A DNA stretch of 64,000 nucleotides from Peromyscus leucopus (taxonomy: Eukaryota > Chordata > Mammalia > Rodentia > Cricetidae): contig NC_051084.1 in NCBI RefSeq assembly GCF_004664715.2, positions 58,833,334 through 58,897,333 of the forward strand, given 5' to 3'. The notes beneath the pieces are model-generated. The model saw only the letters and a list, made by a program, of their open reading frames with translations. It made no database searches and was not told the DNA's origin. Shown piece by piece: positions 11,293-21,626 of the stretch. The translations under genes and the position numbers were made by a program. Numbering within the stretch: position 1 is the first letter of the stretch; each line of letters opens with the position of its first letter.

Positions 11293-11660
11293 TGTCTTAG
11301 TTACTTTTCTATTGCTTATTGTAAAACACCATGGCCAAGACAACATATAAAATAAAGAATTTAATTTGGGACTTATGGTTTCTGAGGGTTAGAATCCATG
11401 ACCATCATTGTGGGGAGTATGGCAGCAGGAAGGCGTGGTTCTCTAGCAGTCTTAGTTAAGAGCCACATCTTGATCCATAAGTGGGAATTAGAAAGAATAT
11501 TGAAAATGGCACAAATCTTTTGAAGCTTCAAAGCCCACCCCTAGTGACACACCTCCAACAAGACCACACCTCCTAATCCTTCCTAAACAGTTCCACCAAC
11601 TGGAGATCAAATATTCAAACATATGAGCCTATGGGAGCCACCCTCATTCAAATTACCACA
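11293..11660 (-). mobile_element. MaLR-type solo LTR (family A)
   Basis: The plus strand begins tgtcttagttacttttctat, the reversed LTR end. It then shows caccatggccaagaca, cacacctccaacaagaccac and attcaaattaccaca, the reversed LTR start. Size and order match the copies at 8867, 31196, 40388 and 62090. Confidence 0.8.
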
Positions 11661-11784
11661 GTTCTTTCTTATTTGAAATGCTTTGTTTAGCACACTGTAT
11701 AAGTTATGTCAAAGTCAATGTCATATGGTTTGAGCTTATAAAGTAAATGGGTAATATAGCCCTTAGTATGTGTGTTTGCTTCTG

Positions 11785-12070
11785 ACACATTTCCATGTTA
11801 AAATCCTAGCACTCAGGGTTATGGTATTAGAAGACCAGGCCTTTTAGAAGAAACATTCCTGAATGAATGGCCTGATCAAAGAGGTTTCAAAGAGTTTCTT
11901 CATTCTTCTTCCCAGTGTGAGCACAGCTAGGAGGCATCATGTATACACTAAGTCTTTCAGTGACTTGACCTTGGGTTTTTCCACCTTTCAGAAATGTAGA
12001 AAACAAATGTCAGTTGTTTATAAATCAACCAAACTATGCAGTATTTTACTGTGTCAGCCTCAAACCCACA
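11785..12070 (+). mobile_element. Ancient MaLR LTR (MLT1/MST-like)
   Basis: The order tgttaaaatcctagcact, ggttatggtattagaagacc, gcctgatcaaagaggtttc, gtgagcacagctaggaggca and gtcagttgtttataaatcaa follows the MLT1-type LTR as remembered from human and rodent copies. It is strongly diverged. Confidence 0.7.
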
Positions 12071-12171
12071 CTCTATCCTTGAAAATCACTTGAAATAACA
12101 AGCATAGCTAAATATAGATATAATAACTATTTTATTTTAAAATCATGCACTTTAAAAATGGATCATCCAAG

Positions 12172-12332
12172 CTGGGCAGTGGTGGCACATACCTTTAGTC
12201 TCAGCACTTGAGAGGCAGAGGCAGGAGGATCTCTGTGAGTTGGAGGCCAGCCTGGTCTACAGAGCAAGTACCAGGGAAGGCTCCAAAGCTATACAGAGAA
12301 ACCCTGTCTCAAAAAAACCAAAAAGAAAAAAA
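12172..12332 (+). mobile_element. B1 SINE
   Basis: The head agctgggcagtggtggcaca, core and end gagaaaccctgtctcaaaa are complete, and an A-rich tail follows. The flanks share ggatcat (12162 region and 12336 region), a possible short TSD. Confidence 0.92.
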
Positions 12333-12774
12333 GGATCATTCACAAAACACCCTTCTCAAAAACAGGAGTGGGAAAGGTTGTCTCAGTGGGATTGCTTTAG
12401 AAATCACAGAGAAGGTAGAGGACAGACAGGAGATGAGGGCTGATGGGTTCCTAGCCCAGGTCTTTCACAAAGGTCCACTGAGACTCACAGGAAGCTGAGC
12501 ATTGTGTGGGAGGGTCAGAGGACTTACGTAGAGGTAGGAAGAAGAAATTTGAATTCTAGCAGATGCTGAATACAGTGGGCCATGCCCATCATGCACCAAT
12601 CAAATCAGAGCTTTATTAAATCTACCTCTTCATGGGTAAAAAGTTTCATTTTCGTTGAATTTCTTTTCTTCAGAATTTACTGGCTTTTCAAATAATGGGC
12701 TAGAGCAGTGGAGTAGATTACAAAAATAAGTGAAAAATCCATTGAATTTGGACTGCTGCAGGAGGTGGAATTTT
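12333..12774. other. Unassigned sequence
   Basis: Nothing recognisable between a B1 and an old LTR. Confidence 0.4.
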
Positions 12775-13020
12775 CAGATGGTCCCCACCATCTCCCATCC
12801 CTTCTGTGATTACACTACATTACCTGGCAAAAGGGATGTTTCAGATGCAATTAAGGTTACCAATCAGCCAACCTTAGAAAGGATTACCCAGGTAGGCCTG
12901 ACCTAATTACATGTGCTCTCTAAAGGCAGAGCTTTATCTGGCTGGCAGCAGAAGTCAGAGAGGTTTGAAACCCAAAAGGAATGAGGTGGGGGATGTTCTG
13001 TCTTGTGGAGTGGGAAGGGC
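12775..13020 (+). mobile_element. Ancient MaLR/ERVL-like LTR fragment
   Basis: The sequence tacctggcaaaagggatgtt, then cagatgcaattaaggttac, then ggattacccaggtaggcctg and cagaagtcagagagg resembles mammalian MLT-type LTR sequence (ggcaaaagggactttgcaga). The exact subfamily is not assigned. Confidence 0.55.
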
Positions 13021-13059
13021 CACACAGCTCAGCACCTGAAAAAGCTGTTGTCACTTAAT

Positions 13060-13258
13060 ACAGGCAGAGACTTTAGTTCCACAGTCTAGGAAAATGAATT
13101 CTGCCAGTACCTTGAGCAGGGCTGGATGAGAACTTTTCTTAGCAGGGAGATGGGGGTAGAATGAGCAGCATCTTAATTGCAATGGTATGTGACACTGAGC
13201 AGAAGATACAGCTACAAATCTTCCTAGGCTGACTCCTGGAAAAACAGTCATTCCTCAA
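13060..13258 (-). repeat. Inverted partner of 15815-16010
   Basis: Read on the minus strand, this block (gaatgactg, then tccaggagtcagcctagg, then aagatttgtagctgt) is similar to the plus strand at 15845-15920. Both blocks lie next to a Tigger-like piece. This suggests either one longer repeat family or an old inverted duplication about 2.5 kb apart. Confidence 0.6.
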
Positions 13259-13433
13259 GCATCTGTAGGATGGGTCCAGGACCCTGCAGGGACAAGCGCA
13301 TAGATGCTCAAGTCTCTTATATAAAGTGGTATAGACTTTCCATGGCATCTGTAGGATGATTCCAGGACCCCACAAAAACAACAAGTGTGTGGATGCTCAA
13401 GTCTCTTATATAAAGTGGTACAGACTTTCCATG
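13259..13433 (+). repeat. Two tandem copies (86-bp period) of a Tigger-like fragment
   Basis: Copy 1 is 13259-13344 and copy 2 is 13345-13433. Each runs from gcatctgtaggatg through tccaggaccc to tctcttatataaagtggta and gactttccatg. The sequence resembles TcMar-Tigger (MER2-type) DNA transposon ends, with cagtcattcctcaagcatc at the left edge and the recurring tgctcaagtc and cttatataaa motifs. Confidence 0.75.
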
Positions 13434-13601
13434 TAGTTTACCTCCTCTTTGGAATGCTTTACTTCAGACATGCTCTGCCTTGTGGTCTAGCCCATGGGCT
13501 ACAAGTGTCCAGAACAGCTATGAATGTAGATGGAAACATCTTTCCTCAGTGTCAAAGGTGTGGAAACATCTTTAGTCAACTATGGATTACTTCACATAAT
13601 A

Positions 13602-13800
13602 CAGTGGTTCTCAGCCTTCCTAATGCTGAGACCCTTTAATACAGTTCCTCATGTTGTGGGGACCACCAACTATAAAATTATTTTCGTTGCTACTTTGTAA
13701 CTGTAATTTTGCTACTGTTATGAATTGTAATGTAAATACCTGATATGCAGGATATCTGATAGGCGACCCCTGTGAAAGGGTCCTTCGACCCCCCCCCCCA
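13602..13800 (+). mobile_element. URR1-type hAT-Charlie element
   Basis: It starts with the hAT-like end cagtggttctcagccttcc. It continues with ctaatgctgagaccc, ttgctactgttatgaattg, atatgcaggatatctg and a C-run in place of the right end. The same non-autonomous family recurs at 62836 and 63436. The right terminal repeat is eroded. Confidence 0.9.
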
Positions 13801-15780
13801 CAAAAGTCAAACAATTATCACAGTGTAAATATAAATACAGTGTAAATGTTCTGAATGCAACTGCCATGTTGTTTTGTTTAGTTAATAATGACAAGACAGA
13901 CGTCTGTATGAGTTTAGTGCAGATGAAGTGGCATTTGGGATACTTTCAATTTGTAAGTGGGTGAATCGGAGGACAAGGAGCCCATGGGTACAGAAAGAGG
14001 ACTGTGCTGTAGCAATCAGGAAGCTGCTAAGTTCGTGAAGATTTGTTATGTATAAGTAGAAAACAAAAATAAATATGTTCTGGGATCGCCTCTAAAATGA
14101 GTTGGAACTTTCGCAGGCCATTTTACACTTCTTTGGCTCTACTGGAAGGATGAGGCAGCCTTAAAGGCTTGACTCAATGGCAGCTTGGGTCTTAGGGTTC
14201 GCAGGAAACCTACACAGCACACTGACTATCACTACCAGAACGCACTGATTGTGACCAAGTCTCCTGGGATCCGGACCCCCCCGCTTGGCTGCCTGGAGAC
14301 AATGGTTAGGTTACTCCAGTAGTATTAACAACTGGGACCCATATAGGCACTTTGACGATTGGTGCAATTTTAGTGGAATGCAAAGTCCTTAGTACTGTGC
14401 CTAGCACACAACAAATGCTTAATGAACAGTCGCTATTGGCACTCTTTAAAACAGGAAGACAGGTGTTAAAGGACCACGAAAGCAGGGAGACAAGGGGTTG
14501 TGTGGCAGGGGAAACAAAGTGGAAAGAGAAGAAAAACGTGTCTAAACGGAAGCCTGTGCTGTGGGTCCCACAGCTATTGCCGGCACTCAGCAGCCAAATT
14601 TTATTCATGGGAAAGCCTCCAAAGCACCTGCAGATACAGCAAGCAGCATTTTTTTTTCTTTCTGTGAAATAGATTGCGTCCTCGGGCTGTGTGTCAGTCA
14701 CCCAAGGCCCGTTCAGTCTCTGCTCCTGTTTTGAATTTAATGTTCTGCCTAGCTCACTGAACCCAAGGCCACTCCAAAAGTGAAGCTGGGACTGCCTAAG
14801 ATCAGAAGTGAAAGGCAGGGGAGAAAATGAAAGGGAGTCACGCGATCCATCTTTCGAACCTGACTTCCCTGGCGGTTCTTTTGGGCTTGGAAGAATGGCT
14901 GGCTCCCTTATGCAAGGCTCGTGTGTCCTCGGCAACGGTGCAAGCATGTCTGCTTGTTTATAGGAAACATGCCAAGGGAGAGGGAAGAAATCAAATCTCT
15001 CTGTTGAGATGATTTCCCCCTTAATAGACTTTAGGAAACACAGACGCAGGTAACAAGACAGTTGACGTCATTTATACTTTATGCCTATATGTTCCTAGAT
15101 ATAATTTGATTATAAAATGGAAGTGACCCAATGAGATTTAGGGGGTTTGTTGTTAGATTCCCAAATAGAATGTGAGTTGCATCTGTATGTGTGTATTCTC
15201 TTTTAAAATCTTGTGTTATATGGGCTCCATAGGTTCGTGTGTTTGAACACGTGGTCCCCAGGTGGGACCACACTTGGGAAGCTGTGGAGTCTTTAGGAGG
15301 TGGAGGACCCCTAAAGGAAGGGAGTAATTGGGCTACCCTGAGATTTGCTAGCTGGCCTCACTTCCTGTTCGCTGTGCTTCCTGTTCCACCAAGACTGAAG
15401 CAAGGAGTCCCAGCTGTATATTCCTTCCTCCGCGGAGGAGCCATGCTTTGTTCTGTGATGGACTGTTTTCTCCTCCAATTGCAAGACAAAATGAGCCCTT
15501 CCTCCTTGGAGTTGCTTCCCATTGGGTATTTGGTCGCATACAACAAGATAAATAAATACACTCTCTGTAAGATGTTAAATTGCTATTTTCTAGTTTTCAA
15601 ACACTTTTCTTTCTAAAAAGGGGTATCTATACTGTGGATGGTAGACATAGCAATATTCACATATTTTTCTCAAAGGTCAACAAAGGCAGGAAAGAGAACT
15701 ATACCTTTAGCATTTTCATCTTATATAAGTTTAATTTTTCACTTGGTATCATTCTTTAAATAATAAAAAGGCACCAGGAG
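13801..15780. other. Mostly unique DNA with a MIR relic and a long chance ORF
   Basis: A MIR-like 3' end lies near 14370-14440 (actgtgcctagcacacaaca, then atgcttaatgaa). The longest open frame of the window, 213 codons on the minus strand at 14306-14947, crosses this MIR in antisense and has no recognisable domain. No gene is called. Confidence 0.45.
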
Positions 15781-15789
15781 CCATGGTTT

Positions 15790-16012
15790 GGTTCTTCCTT
15801 AGTTATCTTGAGCATCTGTGGATTTGTTGTCCTTGTGGGGACATCTCATGGATGCTGGGGAATGACTGTATCTCCAGGGGTCAACCTGGAAAGATTTGTA
15901 ACTGTGCCTTTTCCTCAGCGTCTCAGAGGGCTGAAATCACGGTGCACTACTTCCATCCCCAGCTTGAGCTTTGTTTAGGAGCAGACATAGTAGTGTCCCA
16001 TAAACACTTGGG
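15790..16012 (+). repeat. Inverted partner of the 13060-13430 block, Tigger-like at its left
   Basis: The plus strand reads ttgagcatctgtggatttgt, then ggatgctggggaatgactg, then ccaggggtcaacctggaaag. This matches the reverse complement of the 13.1-13.35 kb block. Confidence 0.6.
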
Positions 16013-16293
16013 GAAGAGATGAAATATTTCTGACTCTTACCTGAGAAGCGACTGGCCTGATGGAAGGGGAACCAGAATTCAACTCAAAGTCCAGGTACCA
16101 CCACTTCCTGCTCCAGCAGAGGCACTTTTCTCGTGGGCTGATGTTCCCTGTGTGAAAAACAGGAGGACCGGTCTATTCCCTTCCTGTTCTCCCAAGTGTG
16201 ATTGGAGTGAGTCAAGAGGACACTGGAGCAGGTCAGCAATGCTCTGATGAATGGACAGCTACACAACAAGGTGGATTTTTAGTGCATGCGTGG

Positions 16294-16296
<3 letters not shown>
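16013..16296. other. Unassigned sequence
   Basis: Nothing recognised before the TG microsatellite. Confidence 0.4.

Positions 16297-16344
<48 letters not shown>
16297..16344. repeat. (TG)24 microsatellite
   Basis: Perfect TG dinucleotide run of 48 bp. Confidence 0.98.
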
Positions 16345-16346
<2 letters not shown>

Positions 16347-17561
16347 CCAGGCTGACTCCTTACATTTTTGACTAACTTTGTTTCCCCTATGTGGAAAAGC
16401 TATCAAAAGCACTCCATTAAACAAACAAGCAAAAGTCTCTCTTCTATTTCTTGAAAAGTCGATCTTTATCCACCAAGAATTATTTTAGAGGTAATTGCTA
16501 CTCTAGGAACATGCATTGGTGTGAACATGTATGAATATTTGTGGATGTGCGATCAGCCCTCTATTTGTGTGAAAACTATGACCAAGAGAATAATCGGCTA
16601 TTGAACAGAACAGTCGTGGGGCCTTCCTCTTTTGTGTTTTATATCTGAGAAGGAGGGCTGTGTGAGGTAGAACTGCCTCCGATTTCCAGCTGCTTTTGTC
16701 CTCGGGTATAAAGCAGGACAGACTTCAAGAGCAAAGGAGGAATGTGAAGGGTGAGAGTGAAAAGAATAACTCTTTGAAAACTAATGGCAAGTGATGAAAA
16801 TAAGTTACCAAAAGACGGAGCACCTTTTGATACGGAGCAAGCTTTGATTCTGACAGCGCTGACTCTTGCTGGAGCAAGCACAGAGAGCTGAGAGCCTTGG
16901 CTATTTCAGTCCTTACATCCCTGCCCAGAAAACCCTGTTGGAACCAATTACCAGGCATTCTACAAATCTCTGCCATAGGCTCTGCCAAAGATGCCATCTG
17001 TTTCTACCCATACAGCTTTGGTCTACTGGTTTACTGACCTGTACAGGTACTGGTAGGATTCAGGAGTCTGACCCAGCCCACGTGCTTACACTCTATGCCT
17101 CAGGTTTATCCTAAAATGAGATGGTTTAGATAGCTAATGGCCTAGACGGATTGCAGTACATCCTGAAAATGAGGTCATGCAAGTTGTCAGCTCTCCAGTC
17201 TCTCCTGGGTAATGAGCTGCTGGGAAATGCATTGGATGGGTCTACCATCAAAGAAAACACAGGCAAATATATCATCTATTTACATCTGTGGCTTGTACCG
17301 GACCAGGGAGAAAAGCTATCAAAATGAAAAATTACAAAACATGATACTGTGAAACAGGGACGACGATGCTCCTGTCGTTTGGAATCAGGTCACTGGAGAG
17401 GGAGCCCAAGCTGCTTCTTCGACAAATCGCTTGAAGGTAAGGGGGAGTTACAAGCTTGGATATTCTAGTTTCAGATCATTTCTCAAATGCAATACATCAG
17501 TTCTCGTAAAACCTTTTGTTTGCTGAGGAAGATGAGACCGTCTCCCTTAAGGAACTGTCTG
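16345..17561. other. Unassigned unique sequence
   Basis: No gene or repeat was recognised; open frames are below 90 codons and overlap each other. Confidence 0.4.
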
Positions 17562-17640
17562 GGGGCGGACAAGATGGCTCAGTGGGTAGATCACTTGCCT
17601 TTTAAGCCAGGACCCTCATAAAGATGAAAGAGAAGGCCAG
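17562..17640 (+). mobile_element. tRNA-like head of a B2/ID-type SINE
   Basis: The sequence acaagatggctcagtgggtag, then cacttgccttttaagcc resembles the tRNA-derived head of ID/B2/B4 elements. The body is missing; an LTR fragment follows. Confidence 0.6.
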
Positions 17641-17654
17641 CCTCACAGTATATC

Positions 17655-17819
17655 ATGCAAGGGCTTGGCGGGACCTGGAGAGAAACTTTTCAGCTACAAA
17701 TGGCACAATGGCTGGGCAATTTTAATTAATATAAGCTGCTGAGTGATTATTTTATAAGTGGGCTGTGGGACTGTGGGGGGGGGGCTTGGTGGACCTGGAG
17801 AGAAACTTTTCAGCTACAA
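17655..17819 (+). mobile_element. Partial LTR of family C with a duplicated end
   Basis: It carries the family C end signature (ttaattaatataagctgctg, then gtgattattttataagtggg). The terminal piece ctggagagaaacttttcagc occurs twice, at about 17671-17690 and 17792-17811. It is a truncated relative of the elements at 26647 and 59343. Confidence 0.65.
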
Positions 17820-17890
17820 TATTGTCTTTTGACCTCCATTCTTGTGTTGGTGGTGTGTGTCCACACATACATCACACATGGATTCATAAC

Positions 17891-18012
17891 TTTTTTTTTT
17901 TTTTTTTTTGCTACTCACTTTGTAGCTCGGGCTGGCCTCGAACTCAAGGAGATCCACTTGGCTCTGTCTCCTGAGTGCTGGGATTAAAGGCATGTGCCAC
18001 CACCACCCTGCC
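17891..18012 (-). mobile_element. B1 SINE
   Basis: A T17 run (the reversed tail) is followed by gctggcctcgaactcaagg, gtgctgggattaaaggcatg and a reversed head. It is complete or nearly so. Confidence 0.92.
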
Positions 18013-18860
18013 AATAACAAATTTTAAACAAAATAAATTATCTGGAAGGGGCTAAAGAAAAGATTGGAGATAAAACAAGGAAAGACGTGGGTAAGTCTAC
18101 TGATCCACCTGCTCCCAGACCAGTCACTTGCTGTTACCGTCTTAATATCTATATATCCTTACCTATGAAAAATGTGAAGGCACATTTCCCTATGAAACGT
18201 CTCTATGGTCTACACCACAGTTTTGGAAATTGAAGAGGTAAGATTTGTAAAGATTTTTGAGCATCCTTCCTCACATGCCTGATAAACACACTGTGAGTCC
18301 TGCAGAGTCCGGTGGTCTGTTGTAATTACTCCATTTGTGGATTGCCAATGAAGGACTCATCTTTGAAACAATATCCAGACTCTAAAAACATTAGCATTCC
18401 GCGAGATGGCATCGACATTAATGGAAGTCCAGATCAAACAAAGGCATGCTTTTGCCTCCTTCCACGCCTCCCAGCTTCTGAGACTTACACTCTCTTGAGC
18501 CCTGTTTGGGGGCATTCATTATACCTCCTGGTATTCAGAGGGTATTTACAGTTTTTCCTTCAAATATCCACATTTCATACAGTCACCTTGAAAAACTTAG
18601 CTGGCAAATATTCTCTTCAACCCCACCAGTTATTTTAGGTTCCCCCTAAAATCCTTTTAATGATTTTTTTTTAAATTACAATCTCTGGTCTCATTATACA
18701 TTTGTAAGACAAAATTACTCACCTAACTTCCTAGGACCACATTGGAGTATTAAAAATATGCATTTCAAATAGGAAGAGAATGGAATATGTAGTGGTATAC
18801 TAAAAATATTTTTGAGACATGAAACCTTTACAAAACACTTAGATCTCTGTGAACTCAATT
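18013..18860. other. Unassigned sequence
   Basis: No gene or repeat was recognised. It includes a 108-codon open frame at 18312-18638 with no known motif. Confidence 0.4.
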
Positions 18861-20509
18861 AAGAGTTTTCACATGTAGATCTCATCTATTTCTCCTTCAC
18901 AGGGTTATCCATGTGTCCCTCCTAGGGTCTTTCCCTGTTAGTTAGCCTCTCTGGAGTTGTGGGTTGCAGTCTGGCCATCCCTTCCCTCACACTTATGAGT
19001 GAGTACATACTATGTCCTTCTGAGTCTGGGTTACCTCACTCAAGATGATATTTGCTAGATCCATCCATTTGCCTGCAAATTTCATGATATCATTGTTTTT
19101 TTTTACTGCAGAGTAGTACTCCATTGTGTATATGTGTCATATTTTCTTTATCCATTCTTCAGTTGAGGGGCATCTAGGTTGTTTCCAGGTTCTTGCTATT
19201 ATGAATAATGCTGATATGAACATAGTTGAGCATGTGTTCTTGTGGTAAGATTGAGCATTCCTTGGGTATATGCCCAAGAGTGGTATAACTGGGTCTTGAG
19301 GAAGACTTATTCCCAATTTTCTGAGAAACCACCATACTGATTTCCAGAGTGACTGTACAAGTTTGCATTCCCACCAACAGTGGAGGAGTGTTCCCTTTCT
19401 TCACATCCTCTCCAACATAAGCTGTCTTCAGTGTTTTTTGATCTTAGCCATTCTGACAGGTGTAAGGTGGTATCTCAGAGTTATTTTGATTTGCATTTCC
19501 CTGATGACTAAGGATGTTGAGCAATTCCTTAAATGCCTTTCAGCCATTTGAGATTCTTCTGTTGAGAATTCTTGGCTAAGCTCTGTGGCCCATTTTTAAA
19601 TTGGATTATTTAGTATTTTGATGTCTAGCTTTTTGAGTTCTTTATATAATTTGGAGACCAGCTGGGGGGGATGGCAGAGGGCGAGTAGTGGGGGATGAGA
19701 ACATAGGGAAATGGGAGGGTCAAGCTGGAAGAGGGACAGAGTGGGAGGACAGGGAGGAAGATACCATGATAGATGAGGACATCATGGGAATAGGAAGAGG
19801 CAGGGTGCTGGGGAGGCTCTCAGGAATCCACAAGGTTGACCCCACCTTGGTCTGCTGGCAGTGGTCCAGAGGGTGCCTGGACCAGTCCACTCTGGTGACC
19901 AGCCTAGCAAATAACCTAGCTGTTATCATAGAGCCTTTGTCTAGTGACTGATGGAGGCAGATACAGACATCCATGGCCAGGCACCAGGCTGAGCTTCGGG
20001 AATCCAATTGATGAGAGAGAGGAGAAATACTGCAGGCAAGGGACGTCAAGATCATGATGGGAGGACATGCAGAGATGACTGGCCACAATAGTGGAAGCCC
20101 ATGAACTGTGGACTGGTGGCTGTGGAGCCCCCATGGGACTGGACTAGGCTCTCTGGATACAGAAGACGGTTGATTGGCTCGAACTATTTGGGGGGCACCA
20201 AGGCAAGGCGATCAGGATCTGTCCCTGGTCTATGGGTAGGCTTCTGGAATCCAGTGCCTGTGGTGTGACACCTTGCACAGCTTTGGTGCAGTGGGAAGGG
20301 GCTTGGACCTGCCTAGGCTCAGTGTGCTGGGCTTTGCTGACTCCCCATGGGAGACCTCGATTTGGGGGATGTGGGGATGTGGAGTGGCTTGGGAAAGAGG
20401 GCTGGGGGACGAGAGGAGGGAGGAGGGAGGAGGGGGGGTCTGTGGATAGCATGTGGAGTGAGTAGAAAATTTCTTAATAAAGGAAAAAAAAAAAAAGAGT
20501 TTTCACATG
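18861..20509 (+). mobile_element. L1 insertion with inverted 5' half and 15-bp TSD
   Basis: A perfect direct repeat aagagttttcacatg flanks the unit at 18861-18875 and 20495-20509. From 18876 to about 19660 the plus strand is the reverse complement of the L1 ORF2 C-terminal region (gtgagtacatactatgtcct, ccattgtgtatatgtgtcat, ggtgtaaggtggtatctcag). From about 19661 to 20494 it is an L1 3' UTR in the plus direction, G/purine-rich near its end, with aataaagg and a poly-A tail. This layout is what twin-primed target-primed reverse transcription makes. Remaining ORF2 is a C-terminal fragment only, so the copy is dead. The intact TSD suggests a relatively young insertion. Confidence 0.93.
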
Positions 20510-21394
20510 GCTGACTCAGACCCTAAGTGAAGAAATTTGGCTAGAAACAGTGAGTACATTAAAAGTCCGAGCAGAGTTTGAAGACTTTAAGATTCGGGTG
20601 ACAGAAAACCCAAACTGCAACTGTTTTGAGAAAATAATTTTCTTGAAAATAAAATTGTGTTTTTTTTCAGTAGCAACTGAAAACAAGGCTTACCTTTGGA
20701 AGATATAGAGTAAGGATGCATCACCTCACAGCCGTGAGCTTAGAAATATATGCCAGGATAATTGTTGCTTTTGTGTTATTATAGAGTCTTAGGTTGGGTA
20801 TAATCAACATTTGTTTTATACACACTTGGTGGCTTTAATTGCTTACTGGAGTCACTCCCCACAGAATAAGCAGTGGATCTTCTGTATTATTAAAGTGGCT
20901 AATCTACATCACAGCTTTATCATCCTTTCTTGCCAATATGCTTAATGCCATTTCTCCCAAAAGAAACATTTGCATACTCTGAGTATGAAATGCAAGCCTT
21001 GGCCTATGAAGCTACAGTTGAGAAAAACTATGACTTTGCTCTTCTCCTTTGGAAGGCCCCGTTTGGAAGGAGCTTTGTTTTTTTTCTAGAATTACCCCCA
21101 GTTGTCCTCTGTGCCATCTGGAAAGTGGGAAGCTCTACTTACCAATGTGTTTGCTGATAGATGTAGAGTCCTGGAAATGATCAGCCTGAGATAATTGTGC
21201 AATCCTCTTTTGGTCCCTTTTCTCATCTAAAAGAGTAGAGTTTAGTTATAGCTTCTAGGACCCAAGCATCCCTTCAACACTCAAAAGCACGTGTGACCTG
21301 GCCCCTGTGCACAGCAAAGGCAGAATAGTGTCCTAGAGACAGGAAATGAGGAGTCAGAGTTATGGAAGGAGGCATGTCTGCTTTCCCGGCCTGT
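20510..21394. other. Unassigned unique sequence
   Basis: Nothing recognised; a 75-codon frame at 20930 has no known motif. Confidence 0.4.
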
Positions 21395-21626
21395 GCTGGT
21401 AACAAGGCCATAACCAATAAGAAGGAAAGTTATCTAGACTGAGAACTGGAGAGCTCGAGATAAACATCATAAACTTCAATGTTTATTTCTTTTTCATTGA
21501 GGCAACTGAGGCTGGTAACAAGGCCATAACCAATAAGAAGGAAAGTTATCTAGACTGAGAACTGGAGAGCTCGAGATAAACATCATAAACTTCAATGTTT
21601 ATTTCTTTTTCATTGAGGCGACTGAG
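21395..21626. repeat. 116-bp near-perfect tandem duplication
   Basis: Copy 1 (21395-21510) and copy 2 (21511-21626) both run from gctggtaacaaggccataac to an end ggcaactgag or ggcgactgag. I see one difference between them. The flank continues as gcccaaagaagttagg, a MIR-like 3' part (actgaggcccaaagaagtt). Confidence 0.97.

Noticed and set aside
14306..14947. 213-codon minus-strand open frame as a gene
   Set aside because: It crosses an antisense MIR relic and shows no domain or repeat-free coding signature; kept only as a low-interest observation.
17562..17640. tRNA gene
   Set aside because: The tRNA-like sequence belongs to a SINE head and does not fold into a complete cloverleaf with an acceptor stem.
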